This document shows positions 51,469 through 59,328 of a stretch of 64,000 nt of DNA, piece by piece (the first letter of the stretch is position 1; each line of letters begins with the position of its first letter). The stretch is taken from contig JBBDLF010000029.1 in the NCBI GenBank assembly GCA_040879025.1, positions 26,435-90,434 on the forward strand, written 5' to 3'. The translations under genes and the position numbers were made by a program. Source of the stretch: JBBDLF01 sp040879025. Lineage in GTDB: Bacteria; Pseudomonadota; Gammaproteobacteria; Pseudomonadales; Pseudohongiellaceae. The notes under the pieces are model-generated. The model was not told the DNA's origin. It made no database searches and saw nothing but the letters and a program-made list of their open reading frames with translations.

Positions 51469-52950
51469 CTATCGTGGATGCAACCAGCCAGGCAGCAGGG
51501 AATAAGGGTCGGTTTTGACCGACGCATTATAGCGGATACTCAATTGCTGCAGCTTTTTGAACAGGCTGCCGTCCTTGCAGCTGTCGAACAGCTCAGTGCA
51601 TCCGCCGATAAACTCACCGTTGATGAATATCTGGGGAAAAGTATTCACTCCGGTTCGGCTTCTGAGCGCCGTCCGGAGTTTGGTACCCCGGTTGTCTTCC
51701 TGATAAGCGACCGAGTCCAGATCGACGGATTGAAACGAGATGTCATAGGCTTTAAACACTTTGCGTACCGACCAGCAGAATTCACACCACTCCAGTGCGA
51801 ACATGGTAATCGGTTGATCTCTCTCTGCGATCAGATCGGTCACTTCCTGCACTGCTGCGGATTCCGGCTCGGTCTGATCCATTCCCTCGCTGCCGCCTGA
51901 ACTACCGTCAAACCGGAACCCCGGCGTACTGAGAGAAATGTCAATTTCATCTGCCGACATGTCCACATTGATGTCTTCAAAAAGGGGCGTTGTCAGGTAG
52001 CGTTCTCCGGTGTCGGGAAGCATGCACAGTATATTGGCACCAGGCTTTGCTTGTTTGGCAACAGTGAGCGCCCCCAGAAAAGTAGCCCCGGCCGAGATCC
52101 CGACAAAGATACCTTCTTTCTGCGCCAGGTCTTTCGCGCACTGCATCGAATCAGCTCCGTTAACCGGAATAAAACTGTCCGCTCGATTTTCAGCCAGGGC
52201 CTGTTCGACAAGGGACGGGATAAAGTCAGGCGTCCAGCCCTGCATCAAGTGAGGTCGGAAAGTGGGATGGCTACCCGCGGACGAACCGTCCGGGTTACGG
52301 GGTTGCGCAATTCCGCTGGATAACATCGGCGAATTATCCGGTTCGCAAACCATTATCTTGGTTTGCGGACTTTGTTCTCGTAAGACGCGGGACACACCAT
52401 TGAACGTGCCCCCGGTACCAAAGCCGGTTACCCAGTAATCCAGCCCGATGTCTTTAAAGCTTTCAACTATCTCTACCGCAGTTGTTTTTGCGTGAATCTC
52501 GGCATTGGCGGGATTTTCAAACTGTTTTGGCTGCCACCAGCCATGCTCCGCGGCAAGCTCATCCGCTTTTGCCACCATGCCGGAACCCTTGTCAGAGGCC
52601 GGCGTCAAAACCACTTTCGCTCCCAGAAAGCGTATCAGTTTGCGACGTTCAACACTGAAGTTTTCCGCCATGGTGATTACCAGGGGATAACCTTTCTGCG
52701 CACACACCATCGCCAGGCCGATGCCGGTATTTCCGCTGGTCGCTTCAACTATGGTTTGGCCCGGGTTCAGCACTCCCCGCTTTTCGGCGTCTTCAATCAC
52801 ACCCAGAGCGAGACGATCCTTGACTGAACCCATGGGGTTAAACGACTCGACTTTGACAAACAGGTTGACATTGACCGGGGCGAGATTGTTGATTCGCACA
52901 ACCGGAGTATCGCCGATCGTGTCAAGTATTGAGTTATAGATAATGCTCAT
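51469..52950 (-). CDS. Cysteine synthase fused to a glutaredoxin domain
   Basis: 493 aa. Residues ~1-325 are an O-acetylserine sulfhydrylase (CysK/CysM fold) with PLP Lys44 in NPMGSVKDRLAL, the substrate loop EATSGNTGIGLAM, the PLP phosphate loop GFGTGGTFNGVSR and GISAGATFLGAL. A ~45-residue linker follows, then residues ~370-465 form a glutaredoxin: CEFC active site at Cys389/Cys392, the TFPQIFING cis-Pro strand and FIGGCTELFD. Together they could make cysteine and reduce a sulfur donor (for example thiosulfate-derived S-sulfocysteine, as CysM needs a reductant) in one polypeptide; this role is inference. Confidence 0.9.
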   Translation of the reverse strand: MSIIYNSILDTIGDTPVVRINNLAPVNVNLFVKVESFNPMGSVKDRLALGVIEDAEKRGVLNPGQTIVEATSGNTGIGLAMVCAQKGYPLVITMAENFSVERRKLIRFLGAKVVLTPASDKGSGMVAKADELAAEHGWWQPKQFENPANAEIHAKTTAVEIVESFKDIGLDYWVTGFGTGGTFNGVSRVLREQSPQTKIMVCEPDNSPMLSSGIAQPRNPDGSSAGSHPTFRPHLMQGWTPDFIPSLVEQALAENRADSFIPVNGADSMQCAKDLAQKEGIFVGISAGATFLGALTVAKQAKPGANILCMLPDTGERYLTTPLFEDINVDMSADEIDISLSTPGFRFDGSSGGSEGMDQTEPESAAVQEVTDLIAERDQPITMFALEWCEFCWSVRKVFKAYDISFQSVDLDSVAYQEDNRGTKLRTALRSRTGVNTFPQIFINGEFIGGCTELFDSCKDGSLFKKLQQLSIRYNASVKTDPYSLLPGWLHPR

Positions 52951-52976
52951 AAATCCCTCTTTACTGGAACGTTGAT

Positions 52977-54434
52977 CTAAATATTGTTGCTAAGGTGACG
53001 GCCTATCTCGATCACTTCGTCCACCAGGGCGTCCGCCTGCGCCCATTGTGTGCGGGCTCCGATAAAACAGGGGCGAATGACGAGCTTGTCGTGGACCGTC
53101 GTGGTACTGGGCATATTCACACCCCGATAAACCAGCTCACGATGTATCCGACGATTCAAATCATTCAGGTCGGCAATGCCGGCATCATGATAGCGAAAGC
53201 AGCAAATCGACAACACAGGTTCCAGTACCAGCTCAAGGTGACGGTCGGCCGTGGCGCGGTCCGCAATATGTCTCGCCATGGCATTGTGTCGAATAACACG
53301 CTGGGCCAGCCCCTTTCTTCCGATCTCGCGAATTATGGCCCAGACGATCACCCCCCGGCTGGGCGCCGACAACTCCAGACCGAAGTTGTGATAAGGGATC
53401 CCGAAACTGTCCATCGAATGTCGCGCCTGGTCCTGGCTGAAGGAGCCCTCGAGGTAATCAGCAGTTTCCTGGGTAAAGGCGCGTTGCAAAATGTCTGGGT
53501 CGCGGACAAAAGTCGCCCCGACCCCTACCGGCGCGCCCAACCACTTGTGAGGATCAACACTGGTTGAGTCGGCATGGCGCATACCCTTGTACAGCGGTTT
53601 GCAGACAGGATCCAATATGCCGGGCAGACCATAAGCCCCGTCGACGTGAAACCAGATGTCATGCTGTTTGGCGATGAGTCCGATCTCTTCCAGTGGATCA
53701 ATCGCGCCTGTATCGGTTGAGCCGGCGTTGGCGACGATGGCGATGTTCACGGCCTCGGAGTCAGCTTGGCCGGCCAATCGCCGCAATAAATCGTCTGGCC
53801 TCATCCTGCCACTTGCGTCTACGGCTATCGGCACCACGCTTGCTCGCCCCATTCCCAGCACGGCGGCCGCGCGATGAATGGTACGGTGCGCCGCCGCGCT
53901 GGCGAACACGCGGCAGGGAGAGGAAATGCCGTCTCGCGCGGGGTCGACGCCCAATCGTTCGAAAGCTGCCTGACGGGCGGCACCCATTGCGACGATATTG
54001 GCGATTGACCCACCGCTGCAGTAGACCCCTTGCATCGTGGGCGCCAGCTCAAGCAATTCGGCCAACCACTCCAGAGACAGGTTTTCCAGATAGTTGAAGG
54101 CATTGAGACCGAATCGCTGCGGCGCGGCAACGTGGGCACTCAGGGCGGCCAGAATTGCGGCGGAGCTGGCACCGGTGGTGATAAAGGCACTGAATCCCGG
54201 TTTCGGCACAGGCGAGGCATTGGGCAGTAAATGCTCCCGGATTTCCGCAAGCAATTGCTGGATTCCGGCCCCTGCTTCGGGAAGTGGCTGGCCCAGTGCT
54301 GTGCGCCACGACTCGGATTTCAGCATGGCATCTTCATCTGTAAAGGTCAGATAGTCATCCAGTCCCTCAGCCAGCTGTGCCAACAAATCACCCAGTTCCG
54401 AACAGTCAGCGCTGTCGTTGAGTTTCACATTCAT
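52977..54434 (-). CDS. PLP-dependent group II decarboxylase-like protein
   Basis: 485 aa, fold type I. PLP Lys in SVDPHKWLGAPVGVGATFV (~residues 300-318), Asp/His of the cofactor pocket in DIWFHVDGAYGLPG, and CSGGSIANIVAMGAARQAA near 130-150. It belongs with aromatic-L-amino-acid/glutamate/diaminobutyrate decarboxylases. The substrate cannot be determined from sequence. A 22-codon ORF with strong Shine-Dalgarno ends over its ATG (ATGA). Confidence 0.88.
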   Translation of the reverse strand: MNVKLNDSADCSELGDLLAQLAEGLDDYLTFTDEDAMLKSESWRTALGQPLPEAGAGIQQLLAEIREHLLPNASPVPKPGFSAFITTGASSAAILAALSAHVAAPQRFGLNAFNYLENLSLEWLAELLELAPTMQGVYCSGGSIANIVAMGAARQAAFERLGVDPARDGISSPCRVFASAAAHRTIHRAAAVLGMGRASVVPIAVDASGRMRPDDLLRRLAGQADSEAVNIAIVANAGSTDTGAIDPLEEIGLIAKQHDIWFHVDGAYGLPGILDPVCKPLYKGMRHADSTSVDPHKWLGAPVGVGATFVRDPDILQRAFTQETADYLEGSFSQDQARHSMDSFGIPYHNFGLELSAPSRGVIVWAIIREIGRKGLAQRVIRHNAMARHIADRATADRHLELVLEPVLSICCFRYHDAGIADLNDLNRRIHRELVYRGVNMPSTTTVHDKLVIRPCFIGARTQWAQADALVDEVIEIGRHLSNNI

Positions 54435-54499
54435 ATTCTGTCTCGCCCTTGACGGTGCTGGACCCTGGCAGTTGACGAGATACTTCTCTTCGTGCTCAT
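54431..54499 (-). CDS. Possible leader peptide of the decarboxylase gene
   Basis: AGGAG (54510-54506) precedes ATG 54499 by 6 nt (a second ATG lies at 54502). The frame encodes MSTKRSISSTARVQHRQGRD plus RI and its TGA overlaps the decarboxylase ATG by 4 nt. The decarboxylase has no good site of its own, so coupled re-initiation is plausible. No family; a frameshifted N-terminus is the alternative. Confidence 0.35.
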   Translation of the reverse strand: MSTKRSISSTARVQHRQGRDRI

Positions 54500-54502
54500 C
54501 AT

Positions 54503-54739
54503 GATCTCCTTCGACTAAATTGGTCCTGGTGTTTTAAAATGGCGCGACTGCTACGATGACAGGAATCGTACGGTCGGACAGTTATGACAATACGCGGTAC
54601 AGGCGGGAAAAGCCTGAAGAGATCAGGGTTTAATCATGGAGAATTCCTGAACCTCGGTTTCGTTTGCGGCCCCGGCGATTGCGTGGACGCTGGAATCAAC
54701 ATCACTACGCAAACGAGCGCAGGATGACAGAGGACTCTT
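54503..54739. other. Divergent intergenic region, decarboxylase and wHTH-TPR gene
   Basis: Should contain promoters for both divergent genes. No hexamer pair is convincing and no small gene besides the leader was seen. Confidence 0.3.
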
Positions 54740-56302
54740 ATGCGCTACCTGTTTCACACATTTACATTGGATACCGATCGTTTTGAACTGCTTCGCAACA
54801 ATCGACTGTTGCGTCTGGAACCGCAGGTCATTGAACTGCTGACACTCCTGATACGAAACCGGCATCGCCTGGTGAGCAAACATGAAATTCACGAGGTTGT
54901 CTGGGCGGGCAAGATTGTGTCTGAAGCGGCACTGAGCAGCCGCGTCAAAACGCTGCGTCAGGTATTGGGCGATACCGGCAGGAAACAGGAATTTATACGC
55001 ACGGTGCACGGCAAAGGTTTTCGATTTGTTGCCGCAGTTGATGAAGCCTCCGAGAAACTATCCGCCAAGGCAGGCGCTCTTGACTCATCTGCGTCGCGGC
55101 CCGAGACTAAATCCAAACCATCGGTGATTGTACTCCCTTTTGTCAACCTTTCCAGCGAACCTGAACAAGAGTATTTTTCTGACGGAATCAGCGCCGACAT
55201 GATCATGTTGCTGAGCAAGCATCGCTGGCTCGATGTCGCCGCGCGCAATTCCAGTTTCGGCTATAAAGGCATTAACGTTGATATCGTACAACTCGGTAAA
55301 GAAGCCAATGTGGACTATGCCATTGAAGGCAGCGTTCAGAGAAGCAATAATCGCGTTCGCGTTGCAGCCCAACTTATAGAGACGGCCAGCGGTACCAGCA
55401 AATGGTCGGACAAGTTCGACTGCGAGCTGACCGATATATTCAGTCTGCAGGATGAACTCACTACCAATATCGTAGCGCGCCTGGAACCTGAAATCGGCTT
55501 CGCCGAGCGTCGTCGAGTGGTGCGAGAACGTACAACGAACCTGCAAGCCTGGGACTATTTTCATCTGGGCATTTTCCATTTTTTCAAGTTTACCGCCGCT
55601 GACAACCTGAAGGCGCAGTCGATGCTTAAACAAAGCATGGCGCTTGATGAACACTTTGGTGATGCTTACGCATGGTGGGCATATGCAGTGGTACTGGGGA
55701 TGGTGTACTGGGACACTCGTCCCGCGGAGCAGCTTCTTCAACAAGCCCTGGATGCGTGCAACCGGGCGCTCTCCTTTGACAATCAGAATGCAACCTATTA
55801 CGCGTTGCGCGGGCGGGTGCAATTGGCCAGAAAGGAATACCGCCAGGCTATTTACGATAACGAGATTGCCATCTCACTTAATCCCAGTTTCGCCGCGGCC
55901 CACTGCGGTTTAGGAGACTCGCTGGCATATGAGGGTCGTTATGATGAGGCGATTGAGTATTTTGAACGGGCAGTAAAGCTCAGCCCGAATGACCCGCAGG
56001 CATGGGCCTTCTCAACCTATGCCGCGCAAGCGTTCATATTTATGGAAGACTATGAAAGGGCATTGGTTTTGACGGACCAGGCACTTCGGTTTTCAAATTG
56101 CCAGTATTGGGCTCTGGCTCACCGGGTAGTGATTTTTGCCTACCTGGGGAATGGTCGTGAAATGGAAAACGCGGTGGACAAACTGCTGGCGGTGTTACCG
56201 GAATTCAGCCTGGCCTTTGCCCGGGAAAAGCTGTTTTATCTCGAACTCGAGGCGCAGGTGGATCATTATCTTGGGGGCTTGAGGAAGGCCGGTATAAAGT
56301 AA
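54740..56302 (+). CDS. Winged-helix (OmpR/CadC-type) regulator with TPR repeats
   Basis: 520 aa. Residues ~1-100: OmpR-type winged helix (LEPQVIELLTLLIRNRHRLVS, VSEAALSSRVKTLRQVLGD, FIRTVHGKGFRFVA). Residues ~125-260: the adenylate-cyclase-associated/TolB-N-like domain (VLPFVNLSSEPEQEYFSDGI, YAIEGSVQRSNNRVRVAAQL). Residues ~270-510: TPR repeats (SLNPSFAAAHCGLGDSLAY, DEAIEYFERAVKLSPNDPQA). CadC and relatives have a transmembrane helix after the winged helix; here residues 100-130 are polar, so this is a soluble version. Possibly regulates the divergent decarboxylase. Ends with a strong hairpin. Confidence 0.88.
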   Translation: MRYLFHTFTLDTDRFELLRNNRLLRLEPQVIELLTLLIRNRHRLVSKHEIHEVVWAGKIVSEAALSSRVKTLRQVLGDTGRKQEFIRTVHGKGFRFVAAVDEASEKLSAKAGALDSSASRPETKSKPSVIVLPFVNLSSEPEQEYFSDGISADMIMLLSKHRWLDVAARNSSFGYKGINVDIVQLGKEANVDYAIEGSVQRSNNRVRVAAQLIETASGTSKWSDKFDCELTDIFSLQDELTTNIVARLEPEIGFAERRRVVRERTTNLQAWDYFHLGIFHFFKFTAADNLKAQSMLKQSMALDEHFGDAYAWWAYAVVLGMVYWDTRPAEQLLQQALDACNRALSFDNQNATYYALRGRVQLARKEYRQAIYDNEIAISLNPSFAAAHCGLGDSLAYEGRYDEAIEYFERAVKLSPNDPQAWAFSTYAAQAFIFMEDYERALVLTDQALRFSNCQYWALAHRVVIFAYLGNGREMENAVDKLLAVLPEFSLAFAREKLFYLELEAQVDHYLGGLRKAGIK

Positions 56303-56359
56303 ACGCCAGGGAGCTGCTCGTGAGTTGCCTGTCAAGAAAGCGCAGCAGTCCAACGCAAA

Positions 56360-56386
56360 GAAGGGAGCCAGAGGCTCCCTTCCGTG
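56360..56386. terminator. Strong hairpin, terminator on one or both strands
   Basis: GAAGGGAGCC (56360-56369), loop AGA, GGCTCCCTTC (56373-56382): a perfect 10-bp stem. On the minus strand it is followed by TTTGCG, on the plus strand by CGTGATT. It ends the wHTH-TPR transcript and also fits as terminator of the small minus-strand gene at 56424-56498. Confidence 0.75.
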
Positions 56387-56423
56387 ATTGCTGATTCCAG
56401 CGGAATCAACTAATGGCGCACTA

Positions 56424-56498
56424 CGATCAACTCCTTGGGGTTGCCTCAAAGTCACTCATAACACCAACATCCGCTGAAACCATTGCTTTATCACTAGA
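56424..56498 (-). CDS. Possible 24-aa peptide gene with an optimal ribosome site
   Basis: The minus strand reads AAGGAGGTGATCC (56516-56504), an extended perfect complement of the 16S 3' end, then GTG 7 nt after GGAGG. The frame encodes MSSDKAMVSADVGVMSDFEA plus TPRS and stops at TGA 56426-56424. A perfect hairpin lies 38 nt downstream and an ECF-like promoter ~40 nt upstream, so it has the layout of a complete tiny transcription unit. No homology is recognised. Confidence 0.4.
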
Positions 56499-56539
56499 CA
56501 CTGGATCACCTCCTTTTTCATATCAGTTGAACACAGTCA

Positions 56540-56567
56540 GTAGACCCTGCACGGGTGGAAAAAGTTC
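56540..56567 (-). promoter_or_regulatory. Sigma-E-like promoter candidate for the small minus gene
   Basis: On the minus strand GAACTT (56567-56562), 17-nt spacer, TCTAC (56544-56540). The -35 is identical to the E. coli sigma-E core; the -10 deviates from TCTGA. Position fits the small peptide gene. Weak statistical weight. Confidence 0.25.
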
Positions 56568-56606
56568 AGTTTGGGGAACAACTCTTTCTCGCCAGGCGGA
56601 CAGCAT

Positions 56607-56643
56607 CGCGCGGAGCCTGCGTGTTTGACGACGGCTCCGCGCG
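56607..56643. terminator. Long GC hairpin at the end of the stress cluster
   Basis: CGCGCGGAGCC (56607-56617) pairs perfectly with GGCTCCGCGCG (56633-56643) around a 15-nt loop, 43 nt past the end of the minus-strand cluster. No T-tract follows on the minus strand, so it may be a 3' stabiliser or rho-assisted terminator. Confidence 0.5.
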
Positions 56644-56685
56644 GCGATAGTGGCTATTTCCCAGCCAGGTGCATGGGGAGATCCG

Positions 56686-57177
56686 TTAATTCCCGGAAGT
56701 TGGTGATGCTGATGTGGTCTGCGGAGGTGGCTCAGACGTGTACGGCAATGTGTCTGCAGCACCCGCCCGGTGATCTCCATCATAACTCTTCGCTTCAGTA
56801 GCCTTGAGGAACCGTGACAGGCCAAAGCCTGCGGCCACGCTGCCCAGCATAAACGCTGCCGGCTTTTCGCGCGCGAGCCGTTTGGCATCTTCCGTGAGTT
56901 CGTCCATGCTGCGATTTTGCAACCTGGTGGCAAGATCCGATATTTTGTCGCTGGTTTGACGGGCAAACGAAGCGAGCCCCTCCACATCCTGTTCGCTTAA
57001 CGACGATGCCGCCTGATCGACGGCCTCTGACACCTTGTCCAATTGTCTCGCGGATTGTTTCTTGCCTGTCTCCGCTCGTTCCCGTGCTGATGCGGCTACG
57101 TCCCGCTTCGCAGCCGCGGCTTCCTGTTTCATCTCGCGTTCAATTTCCTCTGTGGATTTACCCTGCTCGTTGGCCAT
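56686..57177 (-). CDS. Small coiled-coil membrane-anchored protein (DUF883-like / nutrient-stress type)
   Basis: 163 aa from ATG 57177 (MANEQGKSTEEIEREMKQEA). Ala/Glu/Lys-rich helices dominate residues ~10-85; ARQTSDKISDLATRLQNRSMDELTED is followed by a weak hydrophobic patch REKPAAFMLGSVAAGFGLSRFLKAT, a motif (KPAAF-G-AAGFxLxRFLK) also seen in DUF883-like and nutrient-deprivation proteins. The C-terminus is disordered. Third gene of a minus-strand cluster with a DUF3618 protein and a holin-like protein. The specific role is unknown. Confidence 0.7.
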   Translation of the reverse strand: MANEQGKSTEEIEREMKQEAAAAKRDVAASARERAETGKKQSARQLDKVSEAVDQAASSLSEQDVEGLASFARQTSDKISDLATRLQNRSMDELTEDAKRLAREKPAAFMLGSVAAGFGLSRFLKATEAKSYDGDHRAGAADTLPYTSEPPPQTTSASPTSGN

Positions 57178-57210
57178 TGCACTCACCTCCTGTGCGTAGT
57201 TGACTTAAGC

Positions 57211-58047
57211 TTATACACGACGGCCCGGGGGTGATGCAGATGGCTGTTCTGTGGTCGAGCCCCTGGCTTCCTGTCCGGATGTTTGGTCCTTGCTTTGAGA
57301 CGTTTTTGTAGAACTTTTTGCGGCGTCCCTGGCGCCCTGGGCAGCTTCTTTGGCCGTATCGCGGACTTTGCCTAACTGATCTCCGGCTGACTCCCGCGCC
57401 TGGGCCTGCATTTTGTCACTTGCCCTGCCGGCCACGCGGTTTTCCGCTTCAGTCTCCGGGATTAATGCGCCCAGAGCAGCGCCGAGAGCAATTCCCAGGC
57501 CGCCGGCCAAAATCGGCTGCTGTTGGAAAAAGTCAGTGAGCTGTTGTTGGGTTGCATGTGCCCTGGTACGCGTCGCCATCGACGCTGAACTCATTCGTTC
57601 TTCTGCAGCGCCCTTGAGTTGTTCGGATTGATCCCTGGCCTTATCCGCGGTACTCCTCATCGCCCCCTTGGCCTTGCTCATGGCGCCAGAGATGCTGTCA
57701 CTCGCATTCTCTTTGTGGTCTCTTGTCCTGTCTCCCAGTGATTCGGCATCATAGGCGTATTCCCCATGGGCGGAATTGGAAGACATAATCAACCAGGAAA
57801 GGCCGACACCGGTCAGGAGTAACGGCACCGGATTTCGTTTGGCATGGGCTCCCAGATTGTGGCCAAACTCGCCACCGTATTCACGCGCCATGCCTAAAGC
57901 CTGGTCGAGCAGCTCTCCTGGTGAGAGGCGGTGACTCAGAGTGTCGACCCTTTGCACTATTCGGTTACGCGCCTGATCAACTTCCTGTTCGAGCCGCTCA
58001 GGACTTTTGTGTTCATCTCGCGCTCCATCGTGACTATTGTTACTCAT
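57211..58047 (-). CDS. DUF3618 domain-containing protein
   Basis: 278 aa. N-terminal DUF3618: PERLEQEVDQARNRIVQRVDTLSHRLSPGELLDQAL (read in parts), then a transmembrane segment NPVPLLLTGVGLSWLIMSS (~72-90), a long Ala/Ser/Lys/Glu helical tail, a second hydrophobic stretch PILAGGLGIALGAALGALIP (~180-199) and a disordered end. Proteins of this group resemble LEA-like stress proteins. Overlaps the holin-like gene by 4 nt (ATGA), so cotranslated. Confidence 0.85.
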   Translation of the reverse strand: MSNNSHDGARDEHKSPERLEQEVDQARNRIVQRVDTLSHRLSPGELLDQALGMAREYGGEFGHNLGAHAKRNPVPLLLTGVGLSWLIMSSNSAHGEYAYDAESLGDRTRDHKENASDSISGAMSKAKGAMRSTADKARDQSEQLKGAAEERMSSASMATRTRAHATQQQLTDFFQQQPILAGGLGIALGAALGALIPETEAENRVAGRASDKMQAQARESAGDQLGKVRDTAKEAAQGARDAAKSSTKTSQSKDQTSGQEARGSTTEQPSASPPGRRV

Positions 58048-58562
58048 TTGACGGCTCCTTTTGTCGCTTCGGTGTCCTTATGAACTGAATCGAAAGTCCT
58101 CTCCGGCTTGAAGGCGGAAGGCTCCATTTTACGCTGTGCCGCCTTAAGCATCACGTAGCCAATCAGTAACGCGCCAATACCGACTATCAAGGCAGCGGCC
58201 CAAAGTTCGAGGACCTGACCCAGGCCGTATACGGCACTGAGAAGCACCACCAGCACACCGGCGAACGCCAGCCCGGCACCTGCGACCATGGAAGTAATTC
58301 CAGTTTTAATGCCGGCTGCGGCTTCCCGCATTTCTGCCTTGGCCAAGGAGATTTCCTTGCTGAACAGTGTGGAAACATCAGCCACCAGACCGCGGACGAG
58401 ACCAGAGATAGATTCGGTATCGTGACGGGCACCTGTGGGCTCGGCTCTGGGATGTCCATCCGTCGGACCTGTCGTAATGGGATGCCCGTCAGTGGAAACC
58501 GCCGCTCCGTGCTGAGGCGTATTCCCCTGATTTGACGAATTAGTGGACCGTTCATTTGCCAT
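58044..58562 (-). CDS. Phage holin family (PF07332-type) membrane protein
   Basis: 172 aa. After a disordered N-terminus, the conserved LVRGLVADVSTLFSKEISLAKAE precedes two transmembrane helices (MVAGAGLAFAGVLVVLLSAVYG and LWAAALIVGIGALLIGYVML). Despite the name, these chromosomal proteins are linked to envelope stress, not phage lysis. First gene of the three-gene cluster. Confidence 0.88.
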   Translation of the reverse strand: MANERSTNSSNQGNTPQHGAAVSTDGHPITTGPTDGHPRAEPTGARHDTESISGLVRGLVADVSTLFSKEISLAKAEMREAAAGIKTGITSMVAGAGLAFAGVLVVLLSAVYGLGQVLELWAAALIVGIGALLIGYVMLKAAQRKMEPSAFKPERTFDSVHKDTEATKGAVK

Positions 58563-58878
58563 ACTGTGATCCCCCCGAATTGGTAGTGTCTGGATTACCC
58601 ACTTGTTGAATCAATGGTGACGTTGAACCCATGACTTTGATATCGGTGAATACAACTACGGCGGAAGGTCCAGAAACCCTACTGTTCTGTTTGAACCTAT
58701 CTAGCCTTGTTAACAGGCACCTGCCCCCTTTGGCGGATTTTGTTTACCACCGGGCAACAGAAATGAATAGAGCCTGTTACTCTGTATCGCTGATGGGGTA
58801 AACACCCTCTGTACCGGCTTAAGGCAATGTTCTACGCTTTCCAGGTATTCTGGATCGAATGGATATTTTGGAGGCATT
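58563..58878. other. Intergenic region between the stress cluster and the Pmp3 gene
   Basis: 316 bp between divergent genes. GGGGGGATC before the holin gene start and TGGAGG before the Pmp3 ATG serve as ribosome sites. No promoter is certain; frames on the minus strand here are antisense to Pmp3. Confidence 0.35.
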
Positions 58879-59070
58879 ATGCCGTTACAAAAAACCAAGG
58901 ACGGATTATTCAGCGATTTGATCAAAATCCTTTTTGCCGTGATTTTGCCGCCCCTCGGTGTACTACTGGAAGTCGGACTCGGCAAACACTTCTGGATCAA
59001 CATCGTCCTGACGCTGTTCGGATTCATCCCCGGCATCATCCACGCCGTCTACATAATCGCCACCCGATAA
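58879..59070 (+). CDS. YqaE/Pmp3 family membrane protein
   Basis: 63-aa proteolipid with two transmembrane helices. The family signature IKILFAVILPPLGVLLEVGLG (given here in part: LPPLGVLLEVGLG) and FIPGIIHAVYII are clear. Pmp3/YqaE proteins affect membrane potential and salt or cold tolerance. Its stop is directly followed by the left end of an inverted-repeat element. The neighbouring DUF3618/holin cluster suggests a common envelope-stress function. Confidence 0.92.
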   Translation: MPLQKTKDGLFSDLIKILFAVILPPLGVLLEVGLGKHFWINIVLTLFGFIPGIIHAVYIIATR

Positions 59071-59073
59071 CCC

Positions 59074-59328
59074 CGGGGTCGGACCGCTGTGACGAGGCAA
59101 GTTCACTGAGGTCCAAGCTCGGTTTGGCTCGAATGAAGCCTTTAAATAAGCCATATCGTGCGGAGAAAGAACGTTCTAAACCAATGAGGCACCTTTACTC
59201 GTCCCTCCAGCACCATACTGCCTAAAATGCCCCTTTATGCGGATCAAAAGAGAATTTTAAGCTCCTGAAAAACCTACCTATTGCCGCAAACGCAAGGGAT
59301 TACCTGCGGTTGCGGCGGTCCGACCCCG
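59074..59328. repeat. 255-bp element with perfect 14-bp inverted ends
   Basis: CGGGGTCGGACCGC at 59074-59087 and its exact reverse complement GCGGTCCGACCCCG at 59315-59328. The ends lie 3 nt after the Pmp3 stop codon and right at the stop of the convergent di-heme gene. Inside, near the right end, CCGCAAACGCA (59284-59294) and TGCGGTTGCGG (59305-59315) can pair with one mismatch. No ORF inside. It may be a MITE-like element or two inverted copies of an intergenic repeat. Confidence 0.7.

Noticed and set aside
56501..56516. CTGGATCACCTCCTTT on the plus strand, identical to the 3' end of 16S rRNA
   Set aside because: The preceding sequence bears no similarity to helix 45 of 16S rRNA, and no rRNA genes flank it; read on the minus strand it makes an optimal Shine-Dalgarno before a small frame instead.
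58044..58562. Prophage lysis gene (holin)
   Set aside because: The family name is historical; no phage genes are nearby and the partner DUF3618 gene points to envelope stress.
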